The position numbers were made by a program, and so were the translations under genes. A DNA stretch of 64,000 nucleotides from Paracoccaceae bacterium (GTDB taxonomy: Bacteria; Pseudomonadota; Alphaproteobacteria; Rhodobacterales; Rhodobacteraceae), in NCBI GenBank assembly GCA_022823605.1, contig JAJEHS010000003.1, positions 120,087 through 184,086 on the forward strand, in the 5' to 3' direction. Positions 18,203 to 27,186 of this stretch are shown here, piece by piece. Each line of letters begins with the position of its first letter. Positions within the stretch are counted from its first letter, which is position 1. The notes beneath the pieces were generated by a model. It was not told the DNA's origin. It was given only the letters and a program-made list of their open reading frames with translations, and made no database searches.

Positions 18203-19528
18203 CTATTTTCCTTCCTTGAGGACCTTTTCCAGAATACCGATGATTTCATCCAGATGGGATTTTTCTGCGATCAAGGGTGGTGACATGGCAATAATATCGC
18301 CAGTAATCCTTATCAAAAGGCCTTTTTCAAAAGCATCAACGAACAAGTCAAAACCCCTTTTGCCAGGTGCATCTGGTATTGGCTCCAACTCAATGGCTCC
18401 AATCATGCCCTCATTTCGGATATCAATGACATTCGGCAGCCCCTTGAGAGAATGTACACAATCTTCCCAATATGGGGTCATGCTTTTGGCACGTTCAAAC
18501 AGTCCTTCTTCACGGTATGTTTCAAGGGTGGCAATCCCTGCAGCACTTGCTACCGGATTACCGGAATAGGTGTATCCATGAAACAACTCGATAAGATATT
18601 CCGGACCAGTCATGAAGGCATCATAAATGTCCTTTTTAACGACAACACCTCCCATGGGAATAATACCATTTGTCAAGCCCTTGGCACAAGTGATCATGTC
18701 AGGTGTTATCCCATAATGCATGGCAGCGAATGAATCTCCCAAACGTCCAAACCCAGTGATGACTTCATCAAAAATCAGCAATATGCCATGTTTGGTACAG
18801 ATTTCACGTACCCGTTCAAGATATCCCTTGGGAGGTACGAGGACACCTGTTGAACCGGCGACTGGCTCAATAATCACTGCAGCAATTGTTTCTGGCCCAT
18901 GAAGTGCACAGATTCTTTCCAGATCTTCGGCCAGTTCAACGCCATGCTCAGGTTGCCCCCTTGAATAGGAGTTCACTTCCGGAAGATGGGTGTGTCGCAG
19001 ATGGTCAACACCAGTTAGGAGAGTACCGAACACTTTACGGTTGTTGACTATTCCACCGACCGAAATACCCCCGATATTTACACCGTGATATCCTCTTTCC
19101 CTTCCAATTAATCGGGTTCGTTGACCTTCACCCCTAGCACGGTGATAGGCAAGTGCAATTTTCAGCGCACTTTCAACCGCCTCGGATCCTGAATTGGTAA
19201 AGAAAACATGTTCCATTCCCTCTGGTGCCAGATCCCTGACCTTGTTTGCCAGCTCGAAGACCTTTGGGTGAGCTACCTGAAATGTTGGAGCATAATCAAG
19301 TTCATTAAGTTGGTTCTGTATGGCCTTGACTATTCTCGGGTTTTTATGACCGGCATTTACACACCATAGACCCGCACTTGAATCAATGACTTTCGTGCCG
19401 GTTGAAGATGTATAGTACATTCCTTCAGCCTCAACCAAAAGTCGGGGTGACTTCTTGAATTGTCGATTTGGTGTAAAGGGAATCCAAAAAGAGGAAAGGT
19501 CATTTGGCATTGTGGTTTCGGTAGTCAT
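18203..19528 (-). CDS. Class III aminotransferase, omega-amino acid:pyruvate type
   Basis: A 441-residue PLP enzyme of fold type I, class III. Signatures are the substrate-side SSAGLWCVNAGH, the phosphate loop NSGSEAVESALK, the aspartate-bearing LLIFDEVITGFGR that holds the PLP nitrogen, and the lysine segment DMITCAKGLTNG. The wording matches beta-alanine:pyruvate transaminases, which move amino groups from beta-alanine, taurine-like or other omega-amines to pyruvate. Exact substrate is uncertain. It lies alone behind a long inverted repeat, followed upstream by the thiolase/ligase pair on the same strand. Confidence 0.92.
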   Translation of the reverse strand: MTTETTMPNDLSSFWIPFTPNRQFKKSPRLLVEAEGMYYTSSTGTKVIDSSAGLWCVNAGHKNPRIVKAIQNQLNELDYAPTFQVAHPKVFELANKVRDLAPEGMEHVFFTNSGSEAVESALKIALAYHRARGEGQRTRLIGRERGYHGVNIGGISVGGIVNNRKVFGTLLTGVDHLRHTHLPEVNSYSRGQPEHGVELAEDLERICALHGPETIAAVIIEPVAGSTGVLVPPKGYLERVREICTKHGILLIFDEVITGFGRLGDSFAAMHYGITPDMITCAKGLTNGIIPMGGVVVKKDIYDAFMTGPEYLIELFHGYTYSGNPVASAAGIATLETYREEGLFERAKSMTPYWEDCVHSLKGLPNVIDIRNEGMIGAIELEPIPDAPGKRGFDLFVDAFEKGLLIRITGDIIAMSPPLIAEKSHLDEIIGILEKVLKEGK

Positions 19529-19567
19529 AGTTTCATCCTGATATTAGCTAAGCGGTCAGTGAAAATA

Positions 19568-19621
19568 TCCAAATATGAATTACAATAAATGGTTAGGTTA
19601 CAGGCCATTTCCATATTTGGA
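19568..19621. repeat. Nested inverted repeat between thiolase and aminotransferase
   Basis: An outer 10-bp perfect stem (TCCAAATATG at 19568-19577 and CATATTTGGA at 19612-19621) encloses a 6-bp inner stem (AAATGG at 19587-19592 and CCATTT at 19605-19610). In the minus-strand transcript it would sit just after the thiolase stop and before the aminotransferase, followed by TATTTTC. It may act as a terminator or processing hairpin, or as an operator for the aminotransferase. Confidence 0.6.
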
Positions 19622-19687
19622 AAAGAAAATAAATCAAAAAAAACCCACCTGATGAAAATAATGTTGGTCATTTAAGCAAAGTGAGAA

Positions 19688-20803
19688 TTACTCCCGTTCA
19701 AATATAATGGCTGTACCGATTCCTCCTGCCGAAGGTATCGAGGCCAACCCAAACCCACCTGATACCATCAATTCATGAAACAATCTCACGGCCAGAATGG
19801 TACCAGACGCCCCGATGGGATGCCCCCTGGCAAGGGATCCACCACCGATATTTACTTTCGTTGGATCAAGGTCCAGATCCTTGAGGCAAGCGAGAACTTG
19901 TGCCGAAAAGGCCTCCATGACCTCATAAACAAGAATACAGTCCCGGTTCAACCCCTCCATTTTCAGAACATCCCTGATGGCAGGTATTGTTGCCAAACCT
20001 GGTATCATTGGGTCGCTTCCAACCGTTACTCCGCTTGCAATCCTAACCTTTGGGGCATTCAATTCTTTTACAATTTTTTCCGAAACAACCAGAACAAAGG
20101 CTGCACCATCTGCCGCCACGGACGTGTTTGCCGGAGTGATCGTACCACAAATCGGGGCAATTCTTTGGCATGCTTTCATGGTCAGGCTCCTGGTAAACTG
20201 ATCCATTCTGGGAATGCCATGAAGTGTGGACATTTCCTCCTGCAATCGATCCCTGCTTGCCCTTGCTTTTCCATGACTTTCAATCGCCCATAAATCCTGA
20301 CGTTCCCTGGTGAGGGAATACTTTTCGGCCAAATCATTCGCCGCCTTGATCATGTCAGGGTCTCTGTCACTCCAAGGAGTGAAGGGTGCCTGGTCAATCG
20401 GACTATCCTCATACTCACCATTCTTCTGGAGATAAACTCTTGGACGCAGGGAATAACTTTCCACGCCTCCAACCAAAACAACCTCTGCCAATCCACTTTT
20501 TATCAGTGACTTGGCCAATAAAATTGCGTCGAGTCCGCTTGCACATTGCCGATCAATAGTTATCCCGGGAGTAGTTTCAGGAAGCCCTAATTGAAGGCTG
20601 ATTACCCGTCCCGGGTTTCCACCTGGACCCAGAACATTGCCGACAATAATTTCATCAACCTTATCAGACTCAATGCCCGCCTTCGCCAAACAACAGGACG
20701 CAGCCGACTCTCCAAGGGTATAGATATCAATACCTTTCAAGAAGCCGTATCTTGGAGCAATAGGTGTTCTGGCTCCAGAGACAATATAGGCCTCGGTTCC
20801 CAT
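19688..20803 (-). CDS. Thiolase-family protein with altered active site
   Basis: A 371-residue thiolase-fold protein. The acylated cysteine is present in TIDRQCASGLDA and the base histidine in GGSLARGHPIGASG. Two residues normally catalytic in degradative and biosynthetic thiolases are changed: the NEAF motif reads VMEAF (Asn to Met), and the C-terminal CxGGG motif reads SIPSAGGIG (no cysteine). The second cysteine normally deprotonates the acetyl donor, so a full Claisen cycle is doubtful. The ATG at 20803 overlaps the stop of the upstream ligase (TGATG), so the two are coupled. A condensing or acyl-transfer role on a ligase-activated acid is my inference. Confidence 0.85.
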   Translation of the reverse strand: MGTEAYIVSGARTPIAPRYGFLKGIDIYTLGESAASCCLAKAGIESDKVDEIIVGNVLGPGGNPGRVISLQLGLPETTPGITIDRQCASGLDAILLAKSLIKSGLAEVVLVGGVESYSLRPRVYLQKNGEYEDSPIDQAPFTPWSDRDPDMIKAANDLAEKYSLTRERQDLWAIESHGKARASRDRLQEEMSTLHGIPRMDQFTRSLTMKACQRIAPICGTITPANTSVAADGAAFVLVVSEKIVKELNAPKVRIASGVTVGSDPMIPGLATIPAIRDVLKMEGLNRDCILVYEVMEAFSAQVLACLKDLDLDPTKVNIGGGSLARGHPIGASGTILAVRLFHELMVSGGFGLASIPSAGGIGTAIIFERE

Positions 20804-22128
20804 CAAGTTGTCTCCAATATCCTTTTAATGGCTACCAAATTCAATTTGCCGGAGGCAAGGAGAGGCGGTTTTTCGTCAATCAGCCGATATGATCTGGGGG
20901 TAAGGTTTAACCCCAATTCCCTGCGACACATACTGGAAACCTGATTGATATCCGGCTTGAAGGAGTTGATGAACAGACAGGCGTGCAGGTGGTTTGTCTC
21001 AAACCTGTCACAGGTTGAATAAACATAGGCTGCTTCAATGCCCTTAATGGTCGTTAGAAAGTTTTCCACCTCCTCCGGGTGAACGTTTACATCGTGAATG
21101 TTGATCATTCGGTCTCTACGCCCCTTCAGAAACAAGTGTCCATTTTCATCAAGAAAACCGCGTTCACCGGTTTGAAAGTAATCACTTTGAATTGGATTTA
21201 GGGTTCCATTATCAATGTATCCTTTAAAAATATAAGGTGACTTTACATCGATATCCCCTATCTCCCCATTGGGTAAGGGTTCTCCAAGATCATTGATTAC
21301 CCTGACCTCAACTCCTTCATATACCTGACCTACTGAACCTTGTGGTGAATTGGTATTGGTAATTGTGATAAAACTTGTTTCGGCAGTTCCATAGAATTCA
21401 ATTATTTCCCCCTTGGGGAACAGTTTCTTCAACGTCAATCCTTGATTTGGAGTCAATTTTGAACCACCAACAACAATCTTTCTCAAGGTGGTTATTGGTT
21501 TCAATTTATGGATTTCAAAGGCACGGATAAGCAGTTGTAGTTGGATTGGTGTTGCATAAAGTATTGATATCTTCCTGGTAGCGATTTCCTCAAATTGTGA
21601 TTTAGGAAGCCATTCACCAAGAAGGGTTACATTGGTACCAAGATAAAGACCTTCCAATAAACCGTAGAGTGATATTGAATGGGTCAAATCACCAAGAATG
21701 CCATAATTGTCCCAGCTTGTTATTGTCCAAATTCCCCTATTGATTAAAAAACTGTTGATCCAGGTACTTTGCAATCTCAGGATTTTCTTTACCGGACCTG
21801 TTGTTCCACCTGTCTGAACGACAAAACAGGGTGGTGAACCAGTGGGGTCGTGGTCATGAGAACAATGGTCAGCCTTGATATTTTCCCCTTTTGGAAAAGG
21901 TTCGGGGGTTAATCGGAAGCAATAATTTCTTTCAACGGCACGAAACAGGTTGATAATACTTGAGACATGGTTGCGGGCCAGATTGATTGCGACGAACGGT
22001 TGCTTTGGCAATTGACACGAAACATGGTCAGTTCTCAGCTGTTTCTTTATTTCATCGGCATTCAGGAAAAAAATTTTTCCACTTAATACAGATGCTTGAT
22101 GCCAGTTGAATTTCAAAGAATTCCTCAA
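20803..22128 (-). CDS. AMP-forming acyl-CoA synthetase / ligase
   Basis: A 441-residue ANL-superfamily adenylating enzyme. Core motifs in order: the P-loop VVQTGGTTGPVKK (about residue 104), EFYGTAETSF, the TGERG...GRRDRMI hinge region and the C-terminal lysine motif LASGKLNLV. It is shorter than acetyl-CoA synthetases and closer in size to MenE-like or CoA-ligase members. It would activate a carboxylic acid as the adenylate and pass it to CoA, and it is the first gene of a two-gene unit with the odd thiolase. Substrate unknown. Confidence 0.88.
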   Translation of the reverse strand: MRNSLKFNWHQASVLSGKIFFLNADEIKKQLRTDHVSCQLPKQPFVAINLARNHVSSIINLFRAVERNYCFRLTPEPFPKGENIKADHCSHDHDPTGSPPCFVVQTGGTTGPVKKILRLQSTWINSFLINRGIWTITSWDNYGILGDLTHSISLYGLLEGLYLGTNVTLLGEWLPKSQFEEIATRKISILYATPIQLQLLIRAFEIHKLKPITTLRKIVVGGSKLTPNQGLTLKKLFPKGEIIEFYGTAETSFITITNTNSPQGSVGQVYEGVEVRVINDLGEPLPNGEIGDIDVKSPYIFKGYIDNGTLNPIQSDYFQTGERGFLDENGHLFLKGRRDRMINIHDVNVHPEEVENFLTTIKGIEAAYVYSTCDRFETNHLHACLFINSFKPDINQVSSMCRRELGLNLTPRSYRLIDEKPPLLASGKLNLVAIKRILETT

Positions 22129-22377
22129 AAAATGTAATTTCTGTAATTTACCTAGTTAATGGGTCAGTATGAAGCTGAAACATCTATAACAGGGTTATTT
22201 GGATTATTTCACTTTAGTTATCAAGCAGTAGTTAAGGTAGTTGTTAGGTATAGGTGAGAATAATCAATGGGTATGATCAACTTGGGTTAAATCCCTTTCT
22301 ATTGTGGTTTGTTTTGTAATTTACTGATGAAATGGTATTCGGAAACTGCTTAAAGTAAATCCTAAATGAGGAATCCC

Positions 22378-23394
22378 ATGGATTTTTGTATTCAGCTTTC
22401 ACCTTACCTCTCAGAGAAATCTTATGGTGGTGCCAGATTATACTCTGATATGGTTGAATTGGCTGTTTTGGCAGAACAGGTCGGGTTTGAATCCGTCTCA
22501 ACAACCGAGCATCATTTGATCAATTGCCTAATGATGCCGGCACCATTGATCCTTGCCACGAAAATTGCAGCCCATACCCAAAAAATCAAAATACTGACTT
22601 CCGTAGTCGTACTTCCATTGCACGATATGAGGGTTTTTGCAGGAGAAATCATAACAGCGGATATTTTCTGTCAGGGGAGATTGCTCTTGGGGGTCGGCCG
22701 GGGAGCATTTAAATATGAAATGGAAAGAATGGGAATTCCCATGGATGAAACCCGGGAAAGATTTGATGAATCCCTTGATGTCCTCAAGGCGTTGCTAAAC
22801 GAGGAAGAAGTGTCCTGGAATGGTAAATTTTACAAATTCGATGCTCTGACCATCATGCCAAGACCAATTGTTCCGGGATCTCCCGAAATCATGATGGCTG
22901 TTATGGTACCCGAAGGAATATACCATTGTGTCCTGAGGGGATTTCATATCCAGACAACTCCCCTGGCAGGAAATCACCAGCTATTGGTCAATCAGGTTGA
23001 AGCATTCAATAGAGGTAAGGAGGACCTGGGAAGAACTGAAAATTGCCCTACACTCAGCTTGTCCAGACTTGCCCATTTTACCATGTCGGATAAAGATACA
23101 CTCTCCAAAATCGACCTGGCTTACACCTATTACAGTCGCTTTGATAATGTGTTTACCGGTCCAGGGATTGTTGAACATGGAATGATAAAACCCTTGCCAA
23201 GGAATCAAACCAGGGAGGAATTGGCAGAAAGCTTGTTGATTTGTGGCAAACAGGAAATGATAGACAAGCTGTCAATATACTCTGATTTGGGGATAGACAG
23301 GATAATCCTGAATATAAATTTTGGAGCCGAACATTCGGAAATGATTGAAAATGTACACCGGGTAGCAGAAGAAGTTATGCCACATTTTCAGTAG
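22378..23394 (+). CDS. LLM-class flavin-dependent oxidoreductase
   Basis: A luciferase-like TIM-barrel flavoprotein of about 338 residues. Seen are the N-terminal strand MDFCIQLSPY, the helix-strand ELAVLAEQVGFESVSTTEHH (the His pair near the flavin), RLLLGVGRGAFKYEME and the closing region IDRIILNINFG. Such enzymes use reduced FMN, often from a separate reductase, for monooxygenation or hydride transfer. GAGGA lies five bases before the ATG at 22378, which decides the start over the ATG at 22366. It is followed 18 bp later by an alpha/beta hydrolase, likely cotranscribed, and is divergent from the ligase-thiolase unit. Confidence 0.9.
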   Translation: MDFCIQLSPYLSEKSYGGARLYSDMVELAVLAEQVGFESVSTTEHHLINCLMMPAPLILATKIAAHTQKIKILTSVVVLPLHDMRVFAGEIITADIFCQGRLLLGVGRGAFKYEMERMGIPMDETRERFDESLDVLKALLNEEEVSWNGKFYKFDALTIMPRPIVPGSPEIMMAVMVPEGIYHCVLRGFHIQTTPLAGNHQLLVNQVEAFNRGKEDLGRTENCPTLSLSRLAHFTMSDKDTLSKIDLAYTYYSRFDNVFTGPGIVEHGMIKPLPRNQTREELAESLLICGKQEMIDKLSIYSDLGIDRIILNINFGAEHSEMIENVHRVAEEVMPHFQ

Positions 23395-23412
23395 AAGGAG
23401 TTTGAAATCGTT

Positions 23413-24192
23413 ATGCTGCCCAAAGTAGAAACTTGCCCCTATACCATTGAAGGAACGGGTCCCGCCATGTTTCTTATCCATGGAATAGGAGCTTCCCGTA
23501 CAGCCTGGAACAATCTGGTACCCACTCTCAGGAATCACTTCACGGTAATTACTTATGATCTTAGGGGTCATGGATCAGCATCTTTGCCCGGAAAAGAGTT
23601 AGGTTTGGATGATCTAGTTGATGATCTGGAACAGATCCGTTGTGAGGTCAATATTGATCGCGCACATTTTGTCGGCCATTCGTTAGGTGGCATGATCGGA
23701 CCTGCCTATGCAAGGAAATATCCTGAAAGGGTGATTTCATTGGGTTTGTTATCAACCGCAGCTTTCAGAACAAGTGAAGATTCCTCCAAGGTATGGAAGG
23801 TTGTGCGGGCAATGGAGTCCAAGGGAATTCCACAAATTCTGGAAACACTTACCGACCGGTGGTTTACAGACGAGTTTATCCAGTCTCATCCCGAGGTAGT
23901 TGAAAACCGCTTGAATCAGGTTATTGCCACAAATCCCGACGTATTTCTGAATGTCTTCAGGATTTATGCTGGCACGGAAATGAAACCTTGGTTGCACGAA
24001 ATCAAATGTCCATGTCTTGTTCTTACGGGAGAGAATGATGGGGGTTGCAATCCTCGATTAAACCGTCAAATTGCATCGGCGCTTGCCAATTCAGAACTGG
24101 TTATTCTGCCTGATCTAAAACATTCCATACTTTTGGAAGCAGGAGAAAAGGTTGCACAGGAAATTGTCCGCTTTTGCAATGGGGTTTCATGA
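23413..24192 (+). CDS. Alpha/beta hydrolase
   Basis: A 259-residue hydrolase with oxyanion segment LIHGIGASRTAW, nucleophile elbow GHSLGGMIG (Ser about residue 96), acid in LVLTGENDGG and His in LKHSILLE. This is the 3-oxoadipate enol-lactonase / C-C hydrolase subgroup by wording. AAGGAG lies upstream, somewhat far from the ATG. Placed directly after the flavin enzyme, it may hydrolyse the ester or lactone made by that oxygenase; this is inference. Confidence 0.9.
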   Translation: MLPKVETCPYTIEGTGPAMFLIHGIGASRTAWNNLVPTLRNHFTVITYDLRGHGSASLPGKELGLDDLVDDLEQIRCEVNIDRAHFVGHSLGGMIGPAYARKYPERVISLGLLSTAAFRTSEDSSKVWKVVRAMESKGIPQILETLTDRWFTDEFIQSHPEVVENRLNQVIATNPDVFLNVFRIYAGTEMKPWLHEIKCPCLVLTGENDGGCNPRLNRQIASALANSELVILPDLKHSILLEAGEKVAQEIVRFCNGVS

Positions 24193-24674
24193 GCACCACC
24201 AAAAGTGGATTAGAACTATTGGATTTACACAAACAATACCTTCTAATACAGCCTGCTGATCAGAAAAAGCGTGTAAATTCATGAACCTCCAACATAATCA
24301 GAATTCAAAATATATTGGAGCAGGCCAAAGGATGTTTGATAGGCACTTGCCGGAGATTCTCCAGGTGGTTTGGTTGAATTCCAATCTCACGAAACTGTCC
24401 TCCAATCTTACCCTTAAATCCTGTCGACAAGGAACAAGGCATTGATTCAAGCAAAAGAATTCCATTAAATTGATCTTTCAGACGGAGTAGTTCACTCAAT
24501 TGATTGAAGAGACAACAAGCAACCGAATTTACCAAAAAACTAAAGTTGGCAGTACAAATAGGTCTTTCTGTCATATATAGTGATTGGCTTGAAGCTTTGG
24601 AAAACACTATCCAACTATAATCCGGATAGCGAGGTACAGGATAGGTCAATTTTATTACCTGGTCTGATAAACAA
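24193..24674. other. 482-bp region with a possible minus-strand gene relic
   Basis: No intact gene. A minus-strand frame at 24305-24649 (114 codons) has some protein-like content; its end, FREIGIQPNHLENL followed by HPLACSN, faintly resembles the C-terminus of iron-containing alcohol dehydrogenases. It lacks the rest of such an enzyme and a ribosome site, so it is at best a fragment. The tcuA promoter should lie near 24600-24670. Confidence 0.3.
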
Positions 24675-26072
24675 TTGATTGAGAATTTTAATATATCCGA
24701 ACCCTATGTATTGATAATCGGAGGGGGTAACGCAGCACTTTGTGCTGCAATCACGGCAAAAGAGGCAGGAGCATCTGTCTTGCTCCTGGAAAGTGCACCT
24801 AAACCATTCCGAGGGGGTAACAGTCGGCATACCAGGAATTTCAGATGCATGCATTTGGGTCCCTTGGGGGAATTGACCGGAAAGTATGGGGAGGAGGAAT
24901 ATTTCGACGACCTATTGAAAGTAACGAAGGGCAATACCGACGAAGATCTGGCCAGAATGTGTATTCATTCTTCTCAAGAGGCATATGGTTGGATGCACGC
25001 CCATGGTGTTCGATTTCAACCATCGCTCTCAGGTACGCTTTCACTCAGCCGAACCAATGCCTTTTTTCTGGGCGGGGGAAAGGCACTTGTGAATGCCTAT
25101 TACCGCAAGGCCATGGATTTGGGTGTTGAAGTCAGCTATGAATCCAATGTCAAACATCTCGAATATGACAACCGGCGGATCAAATCAGTTACTGCCGAAA
25201 TAAACAACAAGGATGTCACCTTTACACCTGCAGCGACAGTTGTTGCTTCGGGTGGATTCCAGGCAGATATTGACTGGTTGGCGAGTGCTTGGGGAGAAGC
25301 GGCACGAAATTTTTTGATAAGGGGTACGCCATATAACCGTGGTGTGGTATTGAAAAACCTTCTTGATCAGGGGATGATGAGTGTAGGTGATCCTACCCAA
25401 TGCCATGCGGTGGCAATTGACGGGCGAGCACCCCAATACGATGGCGGGATCGTTACCCGTCTTGATTGTGTTCCTTTTGCCGCAGTGGTCAACAAAAACG
25501 GTGAGAGGTTTTATGATGAAGGCGAGGATGTCTGGCCAAAACGTTATGCAATATGGGGACGTCTGGTTGCAGCACAGCCTGATCAAGTAGGTTATGCAAT
25601 CATCGATTCAAAATCGCTGGAACTTTTTATGCCGTCCGTTTTTCCACCGGTTCAGGGAAACACAATTGAGGAGTTGGCTCAAAAGATGCAACTGTCTTCA
25701 TCAAGACTCAGGTGGACCATTGATGAATTTAATGCGGCCTGTCAGCCGGGGAATTTTCATCCAACTGAACTGGATGGGTTGTCGACCAGGGGAATAAATC
25801 CACCTAAATCCAATTGGGCACGCCCGATTACTGAACCTCCCTTTTATGGTTATGAATTGCGTCCGGGGGTTACATTCACCTATCTTGGTTTGAAAGTGGA
25901 TAAACAGGCCAGGGTTCAAGGCAAGGAAGGTCCGGTGGAAAATCTCTGGGCTGCCGGGGAAATTATGGCAGGTTCAATCCTTGGTGAAGGTTATCTGGCT
26001 GGATTTGGAATGACTATTGGTACGGTATTTGGACGACTTGCCGGGCAAGGAGCAGCGGAACATGTCAGATAA
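24675..26072 (+). CDS. tcuA: FAD-dependent tricarballylate dehydrogenase
   Basis: TcuA oxidises tricarballylate to cis-aconitate using FAD. The dinucleotide-binding start YVLIIGGGNAALCAAI, GGNSRHTRNFR, the FAD-binding-2 end LWAAGEIMAGSILGEGYLAG and 465-residue length match the family, which belongs to the fumarate reductase flavoprotein superfamily. The first codon is TTG at 24675 with no strong ribosome site, so the exact start is soft. It overlaps tcuB by 11 bp. The usual MFS importer tcuC is absent; the Tct-type importer at 32-35 kb may fill that role or serve another substrate. Confidence 0.92.
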   Translation: MIENFNISEPYVLIIGGGNAALCAAITAKEAGASVLLLESAPKPFRGGNSRHTRNFRCMHLGPLGELTGKYGEEEYFDDLLKVTKGNTDEDLARMCIHSSQEAYGWMHAHGVRFQPSLSGTLSLSRTNAFFLGGGKALVNAYYRKAMDLGVEVSYESNVKHLEYDNRRIKSVTAEINNKDVTFTPAATVVASGGFQADIDWLASAWGEAARNFLIRGTPYNRGVVLKNLLDQGMMSVGDPTQCHAVAIDGRAPQYDGGIVTRLDCVPFAAVVNKNGERFYDEGEDVWPKRYAIWGRLVAAQPDQVGYAIIDSKSLELFMPSVFPPVQGNTIEELAQKMQLSSSRLRWTIDEFNAACQPGNFHPTELDGLSTRGINPPKSNWARPITEPPFYGYELRPGVTFTYLGLKVDKQARVQGKEGPVENLWAAGEIMAGSILGEGYLAGFGMTIGTVFGRLAGQGAAEHVR

Positions 26073-27123
26073 TTCAATATTGGAAGCACGAAGGCAGGCC
26101 GAGATTTGCAATGCATGTCGCTATTGCGAGGGCTATTGCTCGGTTTTTCCTGCCATGTTTGCCGAGCGAAGTTTCTCTGACAGCAGCATTATCCAGTTGG
26201 CCAATTTGTGCCACAACTGCAGGGGGTGCTATTATGCCTGTCAATATACCCCACCCCACGAGTTTGCGATCAATCTTCCGGCTGCCCTGGATGAAGTAAG
26301 GTATGACAGTTGGAAGAAGTTCTCCTGGCCCCAAGGATTCGCCAACATGTTTGATCGGTCAGGTATGATCATGGTAGTGGTTCTGGCATGTTCACTGGCC
26401 TTTCTGTTTTGGCTGGTAAATACATTCATACCCGAGGATGGAGAAGGGTTTTATGCCCACATGTCGCACGGTCTTATGGTAATGATCTTTCTACCTTCCT
26501 TTCTGGTGCCGTTAATTGCCACAGGAGTATCCATCAATCGTTATTGGCGATATATCGGTGGAAAAAAGATGACCTTGACGGAATTATGGCAGGCCAGCCT
26601 AGAGGCGATTACCCTGCGGAATCTCAAGGGAGGCCATGGTGATGGTTGTAATTTCGAAGACGAGGACCGCTTTACCAAGACACGTTCAGCTTTGCATAAA
26701 ATGACCTTTTGGGGTTTCCTGATGTGTTTCGGTTCAACCACGGCTGGCACAATTCTGCATTATGCCTTCGGGCTTGAGGCACCCTATTCTTGGTATTCGC
26801 TGCCCAAACTATTGGGTGTTCCAGGTGGAGTATTGCTTTGCCTAGGCACGGGAGGGTTGGCCTGGTTGAAAACCAAGGCAGACCCAAATCTGGGTGTTGC
26901 TGGGATTTGGGGTAGCGAGATGGCATTCATTCTGTTACTATTCTCAGTAAGTGCTACGGGTCTCGTGTTGTATGCAGCTACTGGTACGGCTTTGGTTGAA
27001 TGGTTCCTGCCGATCCACCTGGGAGCGGTATTAACCTTTTTCCTGGTTACGCCATACTCGAAAATGATACATGGATTTTACCGTATGGCTGCTCTGGTCA
27101 AGAATCAAACCCGGTCGGGATAG
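26062..27123 (+). CDS. tcuB: Tricarballylate utilisation 4Fe-4S / membrane electron-transfer protein
   Basis: TcuB reoxidises the FADH2 of TcuA and passes electrons to the membrane quinone pool. Residues about 10-70 carry two cysteine clusters of ferredoxin type (CNACRYCEGYCSVFP and CHNCRGCYYACQY). The remainder is a CitB-like membrane domain with helices near 110-130, 140-165, 225-250, 300-320 and 325-345. The start is the ATG at 26062 inside the end of tcuA; a longer frame to 26017 would overlap tcuA by 56 bp. Confidence 0.93.
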   Translation: MSDNSILEARRQAEICNACRYCEGYCSVFPAMFAERSFSDSSIIQLANLCHNCRGCYYACQYTPPHEFAINLPAALDEVRYDSWKKFSWPQGFANMFDRSGMIMVVVLACSLAFLFWLVNTFIPEDGEGFYAHMSHGLMVMIFLPSFLVPLIATGVSINRYWRYIGGKKMTLTELWQASLEAITLRNLKGGHGDGCNFEDEDRFTKTRSALHKMTFWGFLMCFGSTTAGTILHYAFGLEAPYSWYSLPKLLGVPGGVLLCLGTGGLAWLKTKADPNLGVAGIWGSEMAFILLLFSVSATGLVLYAATGTALVEWFLPIHLGAVLTFFLVTPYSKMIHGFYRMAALVKNQTRSG

Positions 27124-27186
27124 GCAAACGATACTGATGATCATAACTGTCAATCTGTAGACACAATTCATTACCGTGAAATAACA

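Noticed and set aside
24305..24649. Minus-strand 114-codon frame as a real gene
   Set aside because: No ribosome site and only a weak C-terminal resemblance to iron alcohol dehydrogenases; treated as a possible relic.
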